Assembly: GCF_002797555.1 (NCBI RefSeq)
Contig: NZ_PGFA01000001.1
Span: forward strand, 496,001-560,000
Reading direction: 5' to 3'
Source of the DNA: Hymenobacter chitinivorans DSM 11115
GTDB lineage: Bacteria; Bacteroidota; Bacteroidia; Cytophagales; Hymenobacteraceae
DNA: 64,000 bases
Positions within the stretch are counted from its first letter, which is position 1. Each line of letters starts with the position of its first letter. Positions 18,469 through 28,040 of this stretch are shown here, piece after piece. Made by a program: the position numbers and the translations under genes. The notes beneath the pieces are model-generated. The model saw nothing but the letters and a program-made list of their open reading frames with translations, had not been told where the DNA came from and did no database searches.

Positions 18469-18476
18469 TACTTTTG
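18469..18476 (+). promoter_or_regulatory. -7 box TACTTTTG before asnB
   Basis: TACTTTTG matches TAnnTTTG and ends ten bases before the asnB ATG, which implies a very short leader. It is the likely main promoter of the glycan locus. No TTG at the expected -33 spacing. Confidence 0.5.
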
Positions 18477-18486
18477 CCCGCCAATT

Positions 18487-20397
18487 ATGTGTGGAATCAC
18501 CGGAGTATTCGCTTTTACCGACGCAGGACGCCGCTCGCTGTCCGCGTTGCATGCCTCAACCGACGCTATTGTTAGCCGCGGGCCTGATTCTCAGGGGCAT
18601 TTTGTGTACGACCGTTGTGGTCTGGGCTTTCGTCGCCTGGCCATTCTCGACCTCACGGCCGACGGCAACCAGCCGATGTCCGACGAGTCGGGCCGCTACA
18701 CGATTGTCTTCAACGGGGAGATTTTTAACTTCAAGGAGCTACGCCAAAAGCTCATCAAGAAGGGCCACAAGTTTCACTCCCAGACCGATACCGAGGTAAT
18801 TTTGAACCTGTATATCTCGGAAGGCCGGGGCTTTCTGAAAAAGCTTAACGGCTTTTTTGGCTTGGCCATCTACGACAAGGAGGAAGATTCGCTCTTCATT
18901 GCCCGCGACCGGATGGGGGAGAAGCCCCTGCTCGTGTACCGCGACGAAGACAAAATGTTCTTTGCCTCGGAGATGAAGTCGCTGCTGGCCCTGGGCGTAC
19001 CGCGCAAGCTCGATTACGTAGCCCTGAGCCATTATTTGCAGCTCAACTACATTCCCGGCCCGGCCACCATTTTCAAGGGCGTCAAGAAATTGCTGCCCGG
19101 CCACTACCTCTTTATTAAGGGAGGCAAAGTGGTCAAGAAGCGCTATTACAAGATTCCGTACGACCCCAAGAAGGTCGCCAAAACCAAGCTCAGCTACGAG
19201 GAGCAGCAGAAAAAGCTGGTTTCCCTGCTCGACGACGCCACGGCCCGCCGCCTGGTGGCCGACGTGCCCCTGGGTGCCTTCCTCAGCGGGGGCATCGACT
19301 CGTCGGTAATTGTGGCCCTGGCCTCGCGCCACACCCAGCACCTGAATACGTTCAGCATCGGCTACCGCGACGAGCCCTTCTTCGACGAAACCAAGTACGC
19401 CAAGCTGGTGGCCGAGCGCTACAAAACCAACCACACGGTTTTCTCGCTCACCAACCAGGACCTTTACGACCATATCTTCGACGTGCTCGACTACATCGAC
19501 GAGCCGTTTGCCGATTCTTCGGCCCTGGCGGTCTACATTCTCAGCAAGCGGACCCGCGAGAAGGCCACGGTGGCTTTGTCGGGCGACGGGGCCGATGAGA
19601 TGTTTGCCGGCTACAACAAGCACATGGGCGAGTTTCAGGTGCGGCAGGGCGGCTTCAAGGCCGAGGCCGTCACGGGGCTGAACCTGCTCTGGGACGTGCT
19701 GCCTAAGTCGCGCAACTCGTTTTTCGGCAACCGCATCCGGCAGTTTCAGCGTTTTTCGCGCGGTATGCTCAGCGGGCCAAAAGACCGGTACTGGGACTGG
19801 GCTTCGTTTGTGAGTGAGAAAGATGCCCGCAACCTGCTCAGCGTCGACAGCCGCCGCAAGGTGGGCAAGAAGCTGGCCGAGAAGCGCCGGAAGGATATTC
19901 TCCAGCATCTGCACGCCGATGGCGACCTGAACGAAGTGCTGCTCACCGACATGAATCTGGTGCTGCCCTACGACATGCTGGCCAAGGTGGACCTGATGAG
20001 CATGGCTAACTCCCTGGAGGTGCGCCCCCCGTTCCTGGACCCCAACGTAGTGAACTTCGCCTTCTCGCTGCCCGTCGAGAGCAAGATTGACGCGAAGATG
20101 AAGAAGAAGATCGTGCAGGATGCCTTCCGGCCCATGCTGCCCGAGGAACTCTATAAGCGCCCCAAGCACGGCTTCGAAGTGCCTCTGCTCAAGTGGTTCC
20201 GCAACGAACTGCGCCCTCTGATTGAGGACGACCTGCTTTCGGATGACTTCATTGAAGCCCAGGGAATCTTCAGCGTAGACGGTATTAGGGCCCTGAAAAC
20301 TCAACTTTTTTCGCGCAACCCCGGCGACGTTCATGCTCGTATCTGGGCGCTTATTGTGTTTCAGCACTGGTGGAAGCGGCATATGATGCACGCCTAA
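18487..20397 (+). CDS. asnB: Asparagine synthase (glutamine-hydrolysing)
   Basis: A 636-residue amidotransferase that moves ammonia from glutamine to a carboxylate activated with ATP. The N-terminal Ntn domain begins MCGITGVF with catalytic Cys2 and has SRGPDSQG and FNGEIFNF. The synthetase domain has the pyrophosphate loop FLSGGIDSSVIV near residue 268 and LSGDGADEMFAGY. The family makes asparagine, but relatives at the head of polysaccharide loci amidate uronic acids or modify sugars. Because it leads the glycan locus and shares strand with ugd, a role in amidating a glucuronate-derived sugar is possible (inference). Confidence 0.9.
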   Translation: MCGITGVFAFTDAGRRSLSALHASTDAIVSRGPDSQGHFVYDRCGLGFRRLAILDLTADGNQPMSDESGRYTIVFNGEIFNFKELRQKLIKKGHKFHSQTDTEVILNLYISEGRGFLKKLNGFFGLAIYDKEEDSLFIARDRMGEKPLLVYRDEDKMFFASEMKSLLALGVPRKLDYVALSHYLQLNYIPGPATIFKGVKKLLPGHYLFIKGGKVVKKRYYKIPYDPKKVAKTKLSYEEQQKKLVSLLDDATARRLVADVPLGAFLSGGIDSSVIVALASRHTQHLNTFSIGYRDEPFFDETKYAKLVAERYKTNHTVFSLTNQDLYDHIFDVLDYIDEPFADSSALAVYILSKRTREKATVALSGDGADEMFAGYNKHMGEFQVRQGGFKAEAVTGLNLLWDVLPKSRNSFFGNRIRQFQRFSRGMLSGPKDRYWDWASFVSEKDARNLLSVDSRRKVGKKLAEKRRKDILQHLHADGDLNEVLLTDMNLVLPYDMLAKVDLMSMANSLEVRPPFLDPNVVNFAFSLPVESKIDAKMKKKIVQDAFRPMLPEELYKRPKHGFEVPLLKWFRNELRPLIEDDLLSDDFIEAQGIFSVDGIRALKTQLFSRNPGDVHARIWALIVFQHWWKRHMMHA

Positions 20398-20440
20398 GCC
20401 AGGGCTCTAATGGCCTCTTCATTCTTTGCCCGACCCCTTG

Positions 20441-21196
20441 ATGACCTCAGCTTCTACCCCTTTTGCACCTAGCGTTCAGTTTCAAACGTTATCCATCGTT
20501 ATTCCGGTTTATAACGAGGCCCGTACAATCCACCAAATTCTAGATTTGCTGCGGGAACTGCAGCTGGTCAATAACATCCGCAAGGAGATAATCCTGGTCA
20601 ACGATTGTTCCTCCGACAATTCCTCGGAGGTAATCAATGCCTACGCTGCCCGCTACCCCGAGATGGGTCTGCGCCTGCTCCAGCACGCCGTAAACCAGGG
20701 CAAAGGCGCGGCCCTGCACACGGGTATCCGCGAGGCTACCGGCGACTACGTCATCATTCAGGATGCCGACTTGGAATACGACCCGGAGGAGTACAACCTG
20801 CTCATTAAGCCTATCCTCAAGGGCTTTGCCGACGTGGTATTTGGCTCACGGTTTATGGGCGGTAATCCGCACCGCATTCTGTTCTTCTGGCACAGCCTCG
20901 GCAACCAGATGCTCACCTTCCTGAGCAACATGTGCACGGACCTGAACCTGACCGACATGGAAACCTGCTACAAGCTGTTCCGCCGCGACATTATTCAGGG
21001 CCTGAAACTGGAGGAAAACCGCTTTGGCTTTGAGCCCGAAGTAACGGCTAAAGTCTCGCGCGTGAAGGACGTGCGCATTTATGAGGTGGGCATTAGCTAC
21101 TACGGCCGCACCTACGCGGAGGGCAAAAAGATTGGCTGGCGCGACGGGTTCCGGGCTATTTACTGCATTCTCAAGTACGGCTTGTTCGGCCGCTAA
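20441..21196 (+). CDS. Family 2 glycosyltransferase, dolichyl-phosphate-mannose-synthase-like
   Basis: A 251-residue GT-A enzyme without membrane spans. Motifs: [25 protein letters not shown] and the metal-binding [13 protein letters not shown], then ETCYKLFRR and [11 protein letters not shown] typical of polyprenyl-phosphate glycosyltransferases. It should transfer a sugar to undecaprenyl phosphate or a lipid-linked acceptor at the inner face of the cytoplasmic membrane. The ATG at 20441 is preferred over a TTG at 20426. It is followed by a GT-C-like membrane protein that could use the polyprenyl-phosphate sugar as donor. Confidence 0.9.
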   Translation: MTSASTPFAPSVQFQTLSIVIPVYNEARTIHQILDLLRELQLVNNIRKEIILVNDCSSDNSSEVINAYAARYPEMGLRLLQHAVNQGKGAALHTGIREATGDYVIIQDADLEYDPEEYNLLIKPILKGFADVVFGSRFMGGNPHRILFFWHSLGNQMLTFLSNMCTDLNLTDMETCYKLFRRDIIQGLKLEENRFGFEPEVTAKVSRVKDVRIYEVGISYYGRTYAEGKKIGWRDGFRAIYCILKYGLFGR

Positions 21197-21242
21197 GCGG
21201 GAGCTAAACCATTGTGCGCTTATTTGTTGGTTTGCCCTCCGC

Positions 21243-23039
21243 ATGAAATTTGTTAAGTACTTCATCAGCTTTCTGTTTGTCGTAGCGCTGGCTGTTGGCA
21301 TCAGTTTTATACTCATGCCCCGGGCTGCGCTGGTAGAAATGCTGGTCCATCAAGTCGGCTTAGCTGCCTACGCCGACAAGATCAAAGGTTTACTGACCGA
21401 AAGCCTACTGGTCAAGGCCAAGGTTGGCTTAGGAGTCCTGGAACTGGGGCTGGGCCTGCTCCTGGCGGCCCTGTGGTATTTCTGGCCCAGCATTGAGGCG
21501 TATCTACGCACTCTGGGCCAGCAGGCTAGGCAACTAGGAGCCTACCTGACTACTGTGCTCCGGCCCTGGACGTTTGGGCAGCGGCTGGTCCTGTTCGGGC
21601 TGTTTTTGGTTCTCACCTTCCTGCTGTTCTACTGCGCCTACTCCATTCCGTTTATCTACGACGAGCTGTACACGTACATTGCCTTCAGCTCCCGGGGCCC
21701 GGTTGTGTCGCTGGTGTTCTACCCGTTTCCCAACAACCACGTGCTGGTGTCAGTGCTGGCGGGAGCCCTGCTGAAGGTAGTCGGCTCCGTGGTGTTCGGC
21801 ATGCGCGCCACCACGGTTCTGAGCAGCATGCTGCTGTACTGGGTTTTGGTCGTTGGGCTGCAGCGCTGGGTGCGGCCCGTCGTGGTGCTGACGGCGCTGA
21901 TTTTCTTTTTCGGCCTCGATATGGTGCTGCTCTACAGCTTTATGGCCCGGGGCTACACCATCATTCTCCTGTGCACTGCCGTCAGCTTCTGCGTGGTGCC
22001 CGAACTGCTCAAGCCCCAGAGCCGCTACCGGCAGCTAAGCTGGCTGCTACTGGGCTTGGTTTCCATCGTGGGTATGGCGGCCATCCTTACTTACGTGTAC
22101 TGCTTTGCCAGCATTATGATCCTGCTGGGCATTTACGCCCTGCTCAAGCGTCAACCCAAAATAAGCCAGCTCATTGTACTGGGCCTGCTGGTAGTAGCAG
22201 GAGTGGCGCTGTTCTACACGCCCCTTGTTATAGTGTCGGGGTTGTCGGCCCTAATCAAAAACAAGTACGTAGTGCCCATTTCCCGGCCCGAAGTGCTGCA
22301 CAAGATGCTGCCCGCCATGGGCGACTTGATCTACGCTTTTTTCACGTTCAAAGCCCTCGGTTGGGTGTGGCTGCTGGTGCTGGTGCTGGGCGCCGTGGCT
22401 TTCTGGCGCCGCCGCTCGGCTGGGGCACTGCCCCAGCCGCTGGCGGTGCTAAGCCTGCTCATGCTGGTGCTGCCCATGTTCTTTATGCTGGCGCAGTCGG
22501 TAGTACCCTACGAGCGGTGCTGGCAATACCTGGCCGTGCCGCTGGCGTATCTGCTGGCCCTGGCCCTGGAAGCCGCGTTGGCCAGCTTTGGCCCCCGGCC
22601 GACGGGCTTCGGTTGGCTCGTTAGCCCGGCAATGGCCACGCTGATGTTTGCCCTAACGGTGCGTAGCGCCTGGGGTTTTTACCAGAAGCTGTACGAGCAC
22701 GAACACCATTCTTTCTCTTACCGCCGGGTGGGGGAGCTGCTCACCGAGCAAGGATTCCGCCTGCCAGTAGCATCACCGCCAACGTACCTGGTCGACAGCT
22801 TTTTGGCGGATGGTAACGTGGAGTACGACTTCACGACCCAGCACCGCACCTTCAAGCGCCAGCGGCTCGACGTGCACCCCCAGCGGCTCGACTCGGTAGC
22901 TGGTCCCGCGCTGGTGATCCACGATAAGCACTTCGGCCTTGAACCAGCCAAGTATCTGACCGGTCATCCGGCCCAAACGCTTTACGATGACCAGCACGTG
23001 ACGGTATTTTTAGTAAACTCGGCACCGGTAAAGCCCTAA
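21243..23039 (+). CDS. Multispanning membrane protein, GT-C glycosyltransferase-like
   Basis: A 598-residue integral membrane protein with about 12-13 predicted spans. It starts at the ATG at 21243 (MKFVKYFISFLFVV); an upstream in-frame ATG overlaps the previous gene. In the first large extracytoplasmic loop there is an acidic motif YDELYTY with Asp140/Glu141, as in PMT/ArnT-type GT-C transferases that use lipid-phosphate sugars, and a following PFPNNHVL resembles the H-containing part of that loop. A soluble domain of about 110 residues ends the protein. It probably adds a sugar from a polyprenyl-phosphate donor, perhaps the product of the preceding enzyme. Activity is inferred from fold and context. 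Confidence 0.7.
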   Translation: MKFVKYFISFLFVVALAVGISFILMPRAALVEMLVHQVGLAAYADKIKGLLTESLLVKAKVGLGVLELGLGLLLAALWYFWPSIEAYLRTLGQQARQLGAYLTTVLRPWTFGQRLVLFGLFLVLTFLLFYCAYSIPFIYDELYTYIAFSSRGPVVSLVFYPFPNNHVLVSVLAGALLKVVGSVVFGMRATTVLSSMLLYWVLVVGLQRWVRPVVVLTALIFFFGLDMVLLYSFMARGYTIILLCTAVSFCVVPELLKPQSRYRQLSWLLLGLVSIVGMAAILTYVYCFASIMILLGIYALLKRQPKISQLIVLGLLVVAGVALFYTPLVIVSGLSALIKNKYVVPISRPEVLHKMLPAMGDLIYAFFTFKALGWVWLLVLVLGAVAFWRRRSAGALPQPLAVLSLLMLVLPMFFMLAQSVVPYERCWQYLAVPLAYLLALALEAALASFGPRPTGFGWLVSPAMATLMFALTVRSAWGFYQKLYEHEHHSFSYRRVGELLTEQGFRLPVASPPTYLVDSFLADGNVEYDFTTQHRTFKRQRLDVHPQRLDSVAGPALVIHDKHFGLEPAKYLTGHPAQTLYDDQHVTVFLVNSAPVKP

Positions 23040-23112
23040 TCCAGAAAAGGTTTCTTCACCCCGGATTCCTCTCTTTGTCTCTCCAACTGAATATAGTTCA
23101 AACTCTTCCCGT

Positions 23113-24453
23113 ATGAAAATCGCAGTAGTAGGTACCGGCTATGTAGGGCTGGTCACCGGCACGTGCTTCGCCGAGGTCGGAATTGATGTTACCTGCATTG
23201 ATATCGACCAGAAGAAAATTGATAACCTGCACAAAGGTATTCTGCCCATCTATGAGCCCGGGCTGGAGGAAATGGTGAGCCGTAACGTCGAGAAAGGACG
23301 TTTGCACTTCTCCACAAGTCTAGCTGACGGTATCAAGGATGCCGACGTGGCCTTTATTGCCGTGGGTACGCCGCCCGGCGAAGACGGGTCCGCCGATTTG
23401 AAATACGTGCTGGCCGTGGCGCGCGGTATCGGCGAAAATATGAACAGCTACGGCGTTATCGTGACCAAGAGCACGGTGCCAGTGGGTACGGCGGCCAAGG
23501 TGCGGGCCGAAATCGAGCAGGCCCTGGCCAAGCGCGGGGCCGACATTGAATTCGACGTGGCGTCCAACCCCGAATTCCTCAAAGAAGGCGCCGCCATCGA
23601 CGACTTCCTCAAGCCCGACCGGATTGTGGTGGGCGTGGCTTCGGCCCGCGCCGAGGAAGTGATGAGCAAGCTCTACAAGCCCTTCCTGCTCAACGGCCAC
23701 CCAATTATCTTCATGGATATCCCGTCGGCTGAAATGACGAAATATGCGGCCAACTCCATGCTGGCTACTAAAATTTCGTTTATGAACGACATTGCCAACC
23801 TCTGCGAAATCATGGGCGCCGACGTGAACATGGTCCGCAAGGGTATTGGCTCCGACGCCCGCATCGGGACCAAGTTCATTTACCCCGGCATCGGCTACGG
23901 TGGCTCCTGCTTTCCCAAAGACGTGAAGGCCCTCATCAAAACGGCCGCCGAAAACGGCTACCAGATGCAGGTGCTCAAGGCCGTGGAAAGCGTGAACGAA
24001 GCCCAGAAGGAGGTCCTCTTCGACAAAGTCAGCAAGCACTTCGGCGGGAATTTGAAAGGCAAGAAAATGGCCGTGTGGGGCCTCTCGTTCAAGCCCAAAA
24101 CCGACGACATGCGTGAGGCGCCCTCCTTGGTTATCATTGAGAAGCTGCTCGACGCGGGCTGCACCGTCTCGGCTTACGACCCGGTGGCCATGGAAGAGGC
24201 CAAACACTCGCTCGGCGACCGTATCACCTACGCCAAAGACGAATTCGCGGCTCTGATTGACGCCGACGCCCTACTGGTCGTGACCGAGTGGCCCGACTTC
24301 CGCTCGCCCAACTTTGAGGTGGTGGCCCGCCTGATGAAGCAAAAAACTATCTTCGATGGCCGTAACATCTACGACGCCAAAGAGCTGCACGAGGCTGGCT
24401 TCACCTACCACTGCATCGGCATCCGAACCGACCACAAAGAACCCGTCGCTTAG
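23113..24453 (+). CDS. ugd: UDP-glucose 6-dehydrogenase
   Basis: A 446-residue cytoplasmic enzyme that oxidises UDP-glucose twice with NAD+ to UDP-glucuronate. The Rossmann motif is VGTGYVGLVTGTCFAEVG, the catalytic cysteine is Cys266 in YGGSCFPKD, and the C-terminal UDP-binding domain shows WGLSFKPKTDDMREAPS. Length fits the family. It is directly upstream of a UDP-glucuronate decarboxylase gene, so the pair should make UDP-xylose. The 92-base gap between them holds an inverted repeat. Confidence 0.95.
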   Translation: MKIAVVGTGYVGLVTGTCFAEVGIDVTCIDIDQKKIDNLHKGILPIYEPGLEEMVSRNVEKGRLHFSTSLADGIKDADVAFIAVGTPPGEDGSADLKYVLAVARGIGENMNSYGVIVTKSTVPVGTAAKVRAEIEQALAKRGADIEFDVASNPEFLKEGAAIDDFLKPDRIVVGVASARAEEVMSKLYKPFLLNGHPIIFMDIPSAEMTKYAANSMLATKISFMNDIANLCEIMGADVNMVRKGIGSDARIGTKFIYPGIGYGGSCFPKDVKALIKTAAENGYQMQVLKAVESVNEAQKEVLFDKVSKHFGGNLKGKKMAVWGLSFKPKTDDMREAPSLVIIEKLLDAGCTVSAYDPVAMEEAKHSLGDRITYAKDEFAALIDADALLVVTEWPDFRSPNFEVVARLMKQKTIFDGRNIYDAKELHEAGFTYHCIGIRTDHKEPVA

Positions 24454-24539
24454 TTGTTAGTAGCTGGTTGTCAGTTGTTGGGCATATAGTAGCCCGGGTA
24501 ACTGCCAACTAAAAACGAACAACCAACCACTAACAACTA
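24451..24539. repeat. Imperfect inverted repeat between ugd and the decarboxylase gene
   Basis: Left arm 24451-24472 (tagttgttagtagctggttg...) pairs with right arm 24517-24539 with three mismatches, and short inner arms (gggc/gccc, agttg/caact) extend the hairpin. The stop codon of ugd forms the first three bases. The text is of the same GTTGTTGGTTG type as the tandem repeat at 751-780. Confidence 0.6.
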
Positions 24540-24545
24540 CACCAC

Positions 24546-25532
24546 ATGTCTGATAAGAAACGCATTCTGATTACCGGCGGCGCGGGCTTTCTGGGCTCCC
24601 ACCTCTGCGACCGGTTCCTGAAGGAAGGGTACCATGTTATTGCCATGGACAACCTCATTACCGGGGACCTGGCCAACATTGAGCACCTGTTTGGCCGCGA
24701 GGATTTCGAGTTTCACCACGCTGATGTGTCGAAGTTCGTCTTCGTGCCCGGCCAGCTGGATTACATCCTGCACTTCGCCTCGCCCGCTTCGCCCATCGAC
24801 TACCTCAAGATTCCGATTCAAACCCTGAAAGTAGGCTCGCTCGGCACCCACAACCTGCTGGGCCTGGCCCGGGTGAAAGGGGCCCGCATGCTGATTGCCA
24901 GCACCTCGGAAGTATATGGCGACCCGGAAATTCACCCCCAGGTAGAGGAGTATTTCGGCAACGTAAACCCCGTGGGCCCGCGTGGCTGCTACGATGAAGC
25001 CAAGCGCTTTCAGGAAGCCATTACCATGGCCTACCACAACCACCACGGCCTGGAGACGCGCATCGTGCGCATCTTCAATACTTATGGCCCGCGCATGCGC
25101 TTGAACGACGGCCGCGTGTTGCCGGCTTTCCTCTCGCAGGCTCTGCGCGGCGAAAACCTGACCGTGTTCGGCGACGGCTCGCAGACGCGCTCCTTCTGCT
25201 ACGTGGACGACCTGATTGAGGGCATTTACCGCCTGCTGCTGAGCGACTACGCCCTGCCCGTAAACATTGGTAACCCCGACGAAATCACCATCAAGGAGTT
25301 CGGCGAAGAAATTGCCAAGCTTATGAACGTCGAGTTCAAGCCCACCTACCAGGAACTGCCCCAGAACGACCCGATGAAGCGCAAGCCCGACATCACCAAG
25401 GCCAAGGAAATTCTGGGTTGGGAGCCGCAGGTTAGCCGCGCCGAGGGGCTGCGCCGCACCCTGGAGTACTTTAAGGAGCACGTGCAGGTAGCTGCCGCCG
25501 GGCAGGTCAACAATACACCGCGTACGTTTTAA
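24546..25532 (+). CDS. uxs: UDP-glucuronate decarboxylase (UDP-xylose synthase), SDR family
   Basis: A 328-residue extended short-chain dehydrogenase. It has the NAD motif [14 protein letters not shown], the conserved serine in [10 protein letters not shown], and the catalytic YDEAK with Tyr149 and Lys153; the stretch [10 protein letters not shown] and [11 protein letters not shown] are typical of Uxs proteins. It converts UDP-glucuronate to UDP-xylose, fitting its place just after ugd. A UDP-glucose or GlcA epimerase is a weaker alternative. The last about 15 residues ([13 protein letters not shown]) form a short extension. Confidence 0.9.
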   Translation: MSDKKRILITGGAGFLGSHLCDRFLKEGYHVIAMDNLITGDLANIEHLFGREDFEFHHADVSKFVFVPGQLDYILHFASPASPIDYLKIPIQTLKVGSLGTHNLLGLARVKGARMLIASTSEVYGDPEIHPQVEEYFGNVNPVGPRGCYDEAKRFQEAITMAYHNHHGLETRIVRIFNTYGPRMRLNDGRVLPAFLSQALRGENLTVFGDGSQTRSFCYVDDLIEGIYRLLLSDYALPVNIGNPDEITIKEFGEEIAKLMNVEFKPTYQELPQNDPMKRKPDITKAKEILGWEPQVSRAEGLRRTLEYFKEHVQVAAAGQVNNTPRTF

Positions 25533-25549
25533 GCCGTTTTCCGTCGCAC

Positions 25550-25957
25550 ATGCAAAAGCCACATTTAATTGAGTTTCCCAAGCTGGGTGCTTCCGACATC
25601 GGGTACATTTCCGTGGGCGAAGCCAACGGCCTGATTCCGTTCACGGTAGAGCGCACGTTCTGGACGTACTACACGCCCGAAAGCATCGTGCGCGGGCGCC
25701 ACGCCCACCATGTTACCGAGCAGGTGCTGATTGCCGTGGCTGGCCGCATCATCGTCACGACGGAAATGCCCGATGGGGAGGTGCAGACCTTCGTGCTCGA
25801 GTCGCCCCACCAGGGCGTGTACGTGCCCCCGAATGCCTGGCACACCATGCAGTACTCGCACACGGCCGTGCAGCTGGTTTTTGCCTCGACGCGGTACAAT
25901 GAGCAGGACTACATCCGGAAATACGAAAACTTCCGCGAGGTATGGGGGCCGAAGTAA
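25550..25957 (+). CDS. fdtA: dTDP-4-oxo-6-deoxyglucose 3,4-ketoisomerase, FdtA/QdtA family
   Basis: A 135-residue cupin of the WxcM-like/FdtA family, which moves the keto group of dTDP-4-keto-6-deoxy-D-glucose from C4 to C3. Seen: RTFWTYYTP, the His-rich RGRHAHHVTEQVLIAVAG and PPNAWHTMQYS. It overlaps the next gene by 16 bases and the block ends with an aminotransferase, the order expected for making a 3-amino-3,6-dideoxy sugar. Whether the product has the galacto (FdtA) or gluco (QdtA) configuration cannot be settled from sequence here. Confidence 0.88.
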   Translation: MQKPHLIEFPKLGASDIGYISVGEANGLIPFTVERTFWTYYTPESIVRGRHAHHVTEQVLIAVAGRIIVTTEMPDGEVQTFVLESPHQGVYVPPNAWHTMQYSHTAVQLVFASTRYNEQDYIRKYENFREVWGPK

Positions 25958-26895
25958 ACGCTGAACTGGTAGCTGCCCGGGCCGATAAGCTGTTCTTTTA
26001 TTCGCCCTACAACTTCCTGCGTCCGCTCGACGTGGCCACGCAGCAGCGCCTGTTCGGAACCGGTGCTGCTGCCGACTACGCCACCGACCCCCACCACCGG
26101 GTGTTTGAGTTTGCCCAGGATGGCGCTACCGTTCAGTTTTTGTACGCCTTTTTGCCCTGGGATACTGATTTTTTCCAGGCTCCGGTGTACAAGGTGTTTA
26201 CGGCCCTCTTCACGGCCGAAACCCCGGCCGCAGTGCTGGCCGCTGCCGCCGCCGCGTTTCGGCGGCAGCTGGGGCAGGAGGGAGCGGCCTACTGCTTTGC
26301 CGAGCTGCCCGCCGAAGATACCCGCGTGGCCCAGGCCCTGGGGGATGCCGGCTGGCGCCTGGTAGAAACCCGCCTCACGTATTTCCACGACGCGGTACAA
26401 CGCTTCGAGCAGCCCCGGTTTGCCGTGCGCTCCGCCCGCAAGGAGGAGGCCGCCGCTATTGGGGCCATTTCGGCCGCGGCCCGCAACGAGTACGACCGGT
26501 TTCATGCCGACCAGTGGTTTGGAGGCGACACCGGGGACCGGTTTTTGGCCCGTTATGCCTCGGCTGCCGTGGAAGGCTACTGCGACGACGTGCTGGTGCC
26601 CGCTGAGCCCAACTTGCCCGTCGACTCCTTTCTGGCCATCAGCGACCTGCGCGCCCACGCGGCCAGCCTGCACTCCGGGTTTTCCCGGGTGGTACTCACG
26701 GCCGTGGGCCCGGCCAACCGGGGCTGGCACCTTAAATTGGTGTCGGAAACGGTGCAGCGGGCCCGGCAAAACGGGGCCGAGTACGTGCTGATGACTACCC
26801 AAGCTACTAACCGGGCTGTATTTCGGACCTGCGAGAAATTAAATTTTAAAGTCGGCGGTTGCGGCCATGTGCTGGCGTGCTCCCAATTCAACTAG
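25942..26895 (+). CDS. GNAT-type N-acyltransferase for a dTDP-amino sugar (probable)
   Basis: A 317-residue protein between fdtA and fdtB. Residues of about 70-80 carry LPWDTDFFQ, the W-D-T-x-F/L motif also seen at the N-terminus of the WecD-like protein at 45072, and the C-terminal half is a GNAT fold ending with TNRAVFRTCEKLNFKVGG. It should acylate the 3-amino group of the dTDP-sugar made by its neighbours; acetyl-CoA is the usual donor. The start at 25942 lies inside fdtA, which indicates translational coupling. The known partner in characterised fdt/qdt sets is often a hexapeptide-repeat enzyme, so a GNAT here is unusual. Confidence 0.7.
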   Translation: MGAEVNAELVAARADKLFFYSPYNFLRPLDVATQQRLFGTGAAADYATDPHHRVFEFAQDGATVQFLYAFLPWDTDFFQAPVYKVFTALFTAETPAAVLAAAAAAFRRQLGQEGAAYCFAELPAEDTRVAQALGDAGWRLVETRLTYFHDAVQRFEQPRFAVRSARKEEAAAIGAISAAARNEYDRFHADQWFGGDTGDRFLARYASAAVEGYCDDVLVPAEPNLPVDSFLAISDLRAHAASLHSGFSRVVLTAVGPANRGWHLKLVSETVQRARQNGAEYVLMTTQATNRAVFRTCEKLNFKVGGCGHVLACSQFN

Positions 26896-26901
26896 TTCAT
26901 C

Positions 26902-28008
26902 ATGAAAGTTCCTTTTCTTTCCTTTACTCCCCAGAATCAGGCCGTTCGTACCGAGGTGCTGGACGCCATGAGCCGGGTATTCGATTCGCAGTGGTACGTG
27001 CTCGGCGAAGCGGTTAAGCAGTTCGAAGCCGAGTATGCCCGGTTTTCTACCACGACTGAGTGCATCGGGGTGGCCAACGGTTTGGATGCCTTGCATCTGG
27101 CCCTGAAAGCTCTCGACGTGAAGGAAGGCGACGAGGTAATCGTGCCGTCGAACACCTACATTGCCACTTGGCTGGCAATTTCCTTTGTGGGCGCGACACC
27201 CATTCCGGTGGAGCCCAACCCAACGACGTATAACCTCGACCCGGCCCGGCTGGAAGCGGCCATTACGCCCCGCACCCGCGCCATTATGCCGGTGCACCTC
27301 TACGGGCAGGCCTGCGAGATGGACGAAATCATGGCCATTGCCCGGCGCCACAACTTGTACGTGGTAGAGGATAATGCTCAGTCGCAGGGGGCTACCTACA
27401 ACGGCGGCATCACCGGCAGCTTCGGCGACGTGAATGCCACGAGCTTTTACCCCGGCAAAAACCTGGGTGCCCTCGGCGACGCCGGGGCAGTAACAACCAA
27501 TGATGCCGAGCTGGCTAAGAAAGTGCGCACCCTGCGCAACTACGGCTCCCAGCAGAAATACTACAACGAGGTAATTGGCCACAACTCCCGCCTCGACGAG
27601 CTGCAGGCCGCCGTGCTCAGCGCCAAGCTGCCCCTGCTGATGGAGTGGACGGCCCAGCGCCAGGAAGTAGCGGCTCTCTACAACGAGCAACTGGCTGGTA
27701 TTGCCGACCTGCATCTGCCGGCTGTGGCCACGGGCGCTTCGCACGTGTACCACCTTTACGTGGTGCGTACCAGCCAGCGCGACGAACTGCAGAAGTACCT
27801 CACGGAGCAGGGCATCGGCACGCTGATTCACTACCCGATTCCGCCCCACTTGCAGGAAGCCTACCGCTTTATGAATTTCCAGGCCGGGGCTTTCCCAATT
27901 GCCGAGGAGCTGGCCAAAACCTGCCTGAGCTTGCCGATGTGGCCTGGCATGACGCAGGAGCACGTGGCGCTGGTGAGTAGCCACATTCGTACTTTTCTGA
28001 CTCGCTAA
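26902..28008 (+). CDS. fdtB: dTDP-3-amino-3,6-dideoxyhexose transaminase (DegT/DnrJ family)
   Basis: A 368-residue PLP aminotransferase. The PLP lysine is Lys186 in [14 protein letters not shown], preceded by [11 protein letters not shown]; both match the FdtB/QdtB/DesV-like branch. It should aminate the 3-keto sugar made by FdtA, using glutamate. It starts seven bases after the GNAT gene, so the three form one translational unit. The exact sugar is inferred from neighbours. Confidence 0.88.
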   Translation: MKVPFLSFTPQNQAVRTEVLDAMSRVFDSQWYVLGEAVKQFEAEYARFSTTTECIGVANGLDALHLALKALDVKEGDEVIVPSNTYIATWLAISFVGATPIPVEPNPTTYNLDPARLEAAITPRTRAIMPVHLYGQACEMDEIMAIARRHNLYVVEDNAQSQGATYNGGITGSFGDVNATSFYPGKNLGALGDAGAVTTNDAELAKKVRTLRNYGSQQKYYNEVIGHNSRLDELQAAVLSAKLPLLMEWTAQRQEVAALYNEQLAGIADLHLPAVATGASHVYHLYVVRTSQRDELQKYLTEQGIGTLIHYPIPPHLQEAYRFMNFQAGAFPIAEELAKTCLSLPMWPGMTQEHVALVSSHIRTFLTR

Positions 28009-28040
28009 ACCTTCGTTTCCAAGGTCCTCTCTTCTTTTTT

